A stretch of 64,000 nt of DNA from Streptomyces asoensis (lineage in GTDB: Bacteria > Actinomycetota > Actinomycetes > Streptomycetales > Streptomycetaceae), in assembly GCF_013085465.1 (NCBI RefSeq), contig NZ_CP049838.1, positions 9,486,001 to 9,550,000 of the forward strand, read 5' to 3'. Below the pieces are notes generated by a model that was given only the letters and a program-made list of their open reading frames with translations, was not told the origin of the DNA and did not search any database. Both the position numbers and the translations under genes were made by a program. The number at the start of each line of letters is the position of its first letter. The stretch's first letter is position 1. This document shows positions 61,578-64,000 of the stretch, in pieces.

Positions 61578-63194
61578 GTGGCAGCCCCGCACCCCGACAA
61601 GACCTCGGCCCCCTCGGACGACTGGTGGCGTGGCGCTGCCATCTACCAGGTGTACCCCCGCAGTTTCGCCGACGGCGACGGCGACGGCACCGGGGACCTG
61701 GCGGGCGTACGGGCGAGACTGCCCTACCTCGCCGAACTCGGCGTCGACGCCATCTGGTTCACCCCCTGGTACCTCTCCCCGCTCGCCGACGGCGGCTACG
61801 ACGTCGCCGACTACCGCACCATCGACCCCGCCTTCGGCACCCTCGACGAGGCCGAGAAGCTGATCGGAGAGGCCCGGGCCCTCGGCATCCGCACCATCGT
61901 CGACATCGTCCCCAACCACGTCTCCGACCAGCACCCCTGGTTCCGGGCCGCGCTCGCCGCCGGACCCGGCAGCCCCGAGCGCAAGCTGTTCCACTTCCGC
62001 CCCGGACGCGGCGAGCACGGCGAACTGCCGCCCAACGACTGGCCGTCGCAGTTCGCCGGCCAGACCTGGACCCGGGTCGAGGACGGCGAGTGGTACCTGC
62101 ACCTGTTCACCCCCCAGCAGCCCGACCTCAACTGGGCCCACCCGGCGGTCCGCGAGGAGCACGAGGACGTCCTGCGCTTCTGGTTCGAGCGGGGAGTGGC
62201 CGGCGTCCGCATCGACTCGGCCGCCCTGCCCGCCAAGGACCCCGACCTGCCGGACTTCGTCGAGGGCCGCGACCCCCACCCGTACATCGACCGCGACGAA
62301 CTGCACGAGATCTACCGCTCCTGGCGGAGCGTCGCAGACGCCTACGGCGGCGTCTTCGTCGGGGAGGTCTGGCTGCCGGACGCCGAGCGCTTCGCCCGCT
62401 ATCTGCGCCCCGACGAACTGCACACCGCCTTCAACTTCAACTTCCTGGCCTGCCCCTGGGACGCGGACCGGCTGCGCGCGGCGATCGACGACACCCTGGC
62501 CGAGCACGCCCCGGTCGGCGCGCCCGCCACCTGGGTGCTGTGCAACCACGACGTGACGCGCACGGTCACCCGCTACGGCCGTGCGGACACCGGATTCGAC
62601 TTCGCGACCAAGGAGTACGGCACCCCGACCGACCTGGCGCTCGGCACCCGCCGGGCCCGCGCCGCCGCCCTCCTCACCCTCGCACTGCCCGGCTCGGTCT
62701 ACCTCTACCAGGGCGAGGAACTCGGCCTGCCCGAGGCGGACATCCCGCGCGAGCGCATCCAGGACCCGATGCACTTCCGCTCCGGCGGCGCCGACCCCGG
62801 CCGCGACGGCTGCCGGGTCCCGCTGCCGTGGACCGCCGACGCCTTGTACGCGGGCTTCGGCTCGCGCACCGAACCCTGGCTGCCGCAACCCGCTGGGTGG
62901 TCCGCGTACGCCGCCGACCTCCAGGCCGCCGACCCCGGCTCGATGCTGGTCCTCTACCGCACCGCTCTGCGGCTGCGCCGTACCGAGGCGGGCCTCGGCG
63001 ACGGCCCCCTGGAGTGGCTGCCCGCCCCCGCCGGGGTTCTCGCGTTCCGCCGGGCGCCCGGCCTGGTCTGCGTGGTCAACCTGGCCGCTGCTCCGGCCGC
63101 CCTCCCCGAGCACGATCACGTCCTGCTCGCCAGCGGCCCCCTGGATGCCGCAGGCCGGCTACCGGGCGACACCGCGATCTGGCTGCGCGCATGA
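61578..63194 (+). CDS. GH13 alpha-glucosidase (cytoplasmic)
   Basis: A 538-aa GH13 enzyme without a signal peptide. It starts WWRGAAIYQVYPRSFADGDG and has the conserved regions DIVPNHVSDQHPWF, GVRIDSAA with nucleophile D213, VGEVWL with acid/base E263 and NHDVTRTVTRYG with D325. The C-terminal beta domain follows from about 450. It resembles the AglA-type alpha-glucosidases found after malEFG in Streptomyces. It should cut imported alpha-oligosaccharides to glucose; activity on alpha-1,3 links would fit the locus but is not readable from sequence. The GTG has AAAGGA 7 nt upstream. Confidence 0.9.
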   Translation: MAAPHPDKTSAPSDDWWRGAAIYQVYPRSFADGDGDGTGDLAGVRARLPYLAELGVDAIWFTPWYLSPLADGGYDVADYRTIDPAFGTLDEAEKLIGEARALGIRTIVDIVPNHVSDQHPWFRAALAAGPGSPERKLFHFRPGRGEHGELPPNDWPSQFAGQTWTRVEDGEWYLHLFTPQQPDLNWAHPAVREEHEDVLRFWFERGVAGVRIDSAALPAKDPDLPDFVEGRDPHPYIDRDELHEIYRSWRSVADAYGGVFVGEVWLPDAERFARYLRPDELHTAFNFNFLACPWDADRLRAAIDDTLAEHAPVGAPATWVLCNHDVTRTVTRYGRADTGFDFATKEYGTPTDLALGTRRARAAALLTLALPGSVYLYQGEELGLPEADIPRERIQDPMHFRSGGADPGRDGCRVPLPWTADALYAGFGSRTEPWLPQPAGWSAYAADLQAADPGSMLVLYRTALRLRRTEAGLGDGPLEWLPAPAGVLAFRRAPGLVCVVNLAAAPAALPEHDHVLLASGPLDAAGRLPGDTAIWLRA

Positions 63195-63212
63195 GCGACG
63201 CGCACACCGTCG

Positions 63213-63252
63213 CCGGGCCGGGTCGGGGCCTTCCCGCCACCGGCCCGGCGCC
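63213..63252 (+). terminator. Terminator of the MalEFG-glucosidase operon
   Basis: CGCCGGGCCGG and CCGGCCCGGCG form a perfect 11-bp stem with an 18-nt loop, 18 nt after the glucosidase stop. Confidence 0.65.
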
Positions 63253-63302
63253 GCGGGGCGGTGGACCCGCCGTCGCGCGCGAAGGACCGTGAGGCTGCCG
63301 CG

Positions 63303-63764
63303 ATGATGACGGCGGAGGACGCGCTGTCCGGGTCGGCGCTGCTGCTGCGGCGCGCGGGTGCCGACACCTGGATCGGGGGCGGCTGGGGCATCGACGCCCC
63401 TGGTGGGGGAGCAGACCCGCGAGCACCGGGACCTGGACCTGATGCACCGCCTGGACCAGGAGCCCGACGTGGTGGCCGCACTGGCGGCGGCGGGTTTCAC
63501 CGAGACCCTGGACCGGCGGCCCGTGCGGCTGACGTCGGCGATGTGTCGCCGACTTCGGGCGCCCTGGCACTGCGTGGCGCGCCCCGGCCCCCCAGATCCC
63601 GGCCGGGCACGCCGTCGTCGGGCCCGTCGCCCCCTTTCCGCCGACAGGCTTGCCCCTCCGCAGCCGACGGCCGGCCGGCCCGCTGCCACCGCCTTCGACA
63701 GGCCGCTCTCCGCCCGACGACGTGGCCCGCAGATCAGGACTGGCGGGAGTGCAAGGGATCATGA
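63303..63764 (+). pseudogene. Frameshifted nucleotidyltransferase gene
   Basis: The frame starts MMTAEDALSGSALLLRRAG and reaches DTWIGGGWGID, which matches lincosamide/aminoglycoside nucleotidyltransferases. There an extra C (GACGCCCCTGG near 63390-63400) shifts the frame. The original reading continues one frame over as LVGEQTREHRDLDLMHRLDQ and ALAAAGFTETLDRRPVRLT, including the catalytic DLDL acids. After about 63530 neither frame looks like the family. So the gene is broken by one insertion and probably also truncated or further damaged. Confidence 0.65.
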
Positions 63765-64000
63765 GCGACCTCGTCCGGACACTTCTCGTGGGGCCGCCGT
63801 GTCCGCCGGTCGCGCCGCCAGTCGACGGTCGCGAGGGCCAGCGACGCTCCCATGCCCGCCAGGGCGGCGACCAGTGCGACGGCGAGGGCGCCGCGGTAGT
63901 CGTCGCCCGCTCCGAGCGCCAGGTAGTACAGGCCAGGCAGGGCCGCGGTGCCCACCGCGGCGCCGAGACGTTGACCGGTCTGGAGGGCGCCGCCCGCCGC
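63734..64000 (-). CDS. MFS transporter, C-terminal fragment (runs off the window)
   Basis: The last 88 residues of a major facilitator protein whose 5' part lies beyond 64000. The visible part has GGALQTGQRLGAAVGTAALP, typical of the DHA2 drug exporter group, then two membrane segments and a charged cytoplasmic tail. The stop is at 63734-63736. The substrate cannot be inferred. Confidence 0.7.
   Translation of the reverse strand, partial: AAGGALQTGQRLGAAVGTAALPGLYYLALGAGDDYRGALAVALVAALAGMGASLALATVDWRRDRRTRRPHEKCPDEVAHDPLHSRQS

Noticed and set aside
1..64000. Search for tRNA, rRNA, CRISPR arrays and prophage genes
   Set aside because: No clover-leaf-like sequence with a CCA-type end, rRNA segment, spaced repeats or phage structural genes were recognised by eye; a dedicated tRNA or RNA-family scan could not be run.

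Overview
This window looks like chromosome from a Streptomyces-type actinomycete. The DNA is very GC-rich, GTG and TTG starts are common, most genes have GGAG-type ribosome binding sites, and several secreted proteins have long Ala-rich signal peptides or lipoboxes. A MalEFG-type importer without its own ATPase also fits Streptomyces, where the shared ATPase MsiK serves such systems. No rRNA, tRNA, CRISPR array or phage region was seen. One IS5-type insertion sequence (42622-43506) is the only clear mobile element.

Region 1 (1-5231) holds small housekeeping and accessory genes: SRPBCC, PRC-barrel and GNAT proteins, a GH16-like protein without a signal peptide, and a TetR regulator translationally coupled to an EamA exporter. 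Region 2 (5213-17932) is an L-fucose locus. A minus-strand operon with 4-nt overlaps encodes a diketo-deoxyfuconate hydrolase (FAH family), L-fuconate dehydratase, a 2-keto-3-deoxyfuconate dehydrogenase (SDR) and an aldo/keto reductase (L-fucose dehydrogenase). Opposite it lie a sugar ABC importer, a FadR-type GntR regulator and a secreted GH95 alpha-L-fucosidase. A repeated 15-bp near-palindrome sits at both divergent promoters and before the fucosidase, so the regulator probably controls the whole locus.

Region 3 (18094-30339) is mixed: an amidohydrolase, an MMPL exporter with a two-component pair, NadE, an SMP-30 lactonase-like protein divergent from an AsnC regulator, a DUF5995 protein, a secreted lipase, a GNAT and a chloroperoxidase-type hydrolase. 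Region 4 (30867-46782) has a LacI regulator, an ABC operon shaped like the E. coli galactofuranose importer YtfQRT-YjfF, and two secreted GH2 enzymes, one with a C-terminal AbfB (furanose-binding) domain and one with PA14 and LamG domains. Related AACGWTG operators precede the regulator, the importer and the second GH2 gene. The IS element is inserted exactly at the stop codon of that second GH2 gene.

Region 5 (48239-63194) has two divergent, very large, multi-module GH87-type alpha-1,3-glucanases, a second LacI regulator, a MalEFG-like importer and a cytoplasmic GH13 alpha-glucosidase. Perfect CGCAAG-N3-CTTGCG palindromes lie before the glucanases and the regulator. The window ends with a frameshifted nucleotidyltransferase gene and the 3' end of an MFS exporter gene.

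Taken together, the three sugar loci each pair secreted polysaccharide-attacking enzymes with an importer, a local regulator and, where visible, cytoplasmic catabolism. Their likely targets (alpha-1,3-glucan, furanosides such as galactofuranose, and fucose) are all found in fungal cell walls. My working inference is an island for scavenging fungal wall polymers.
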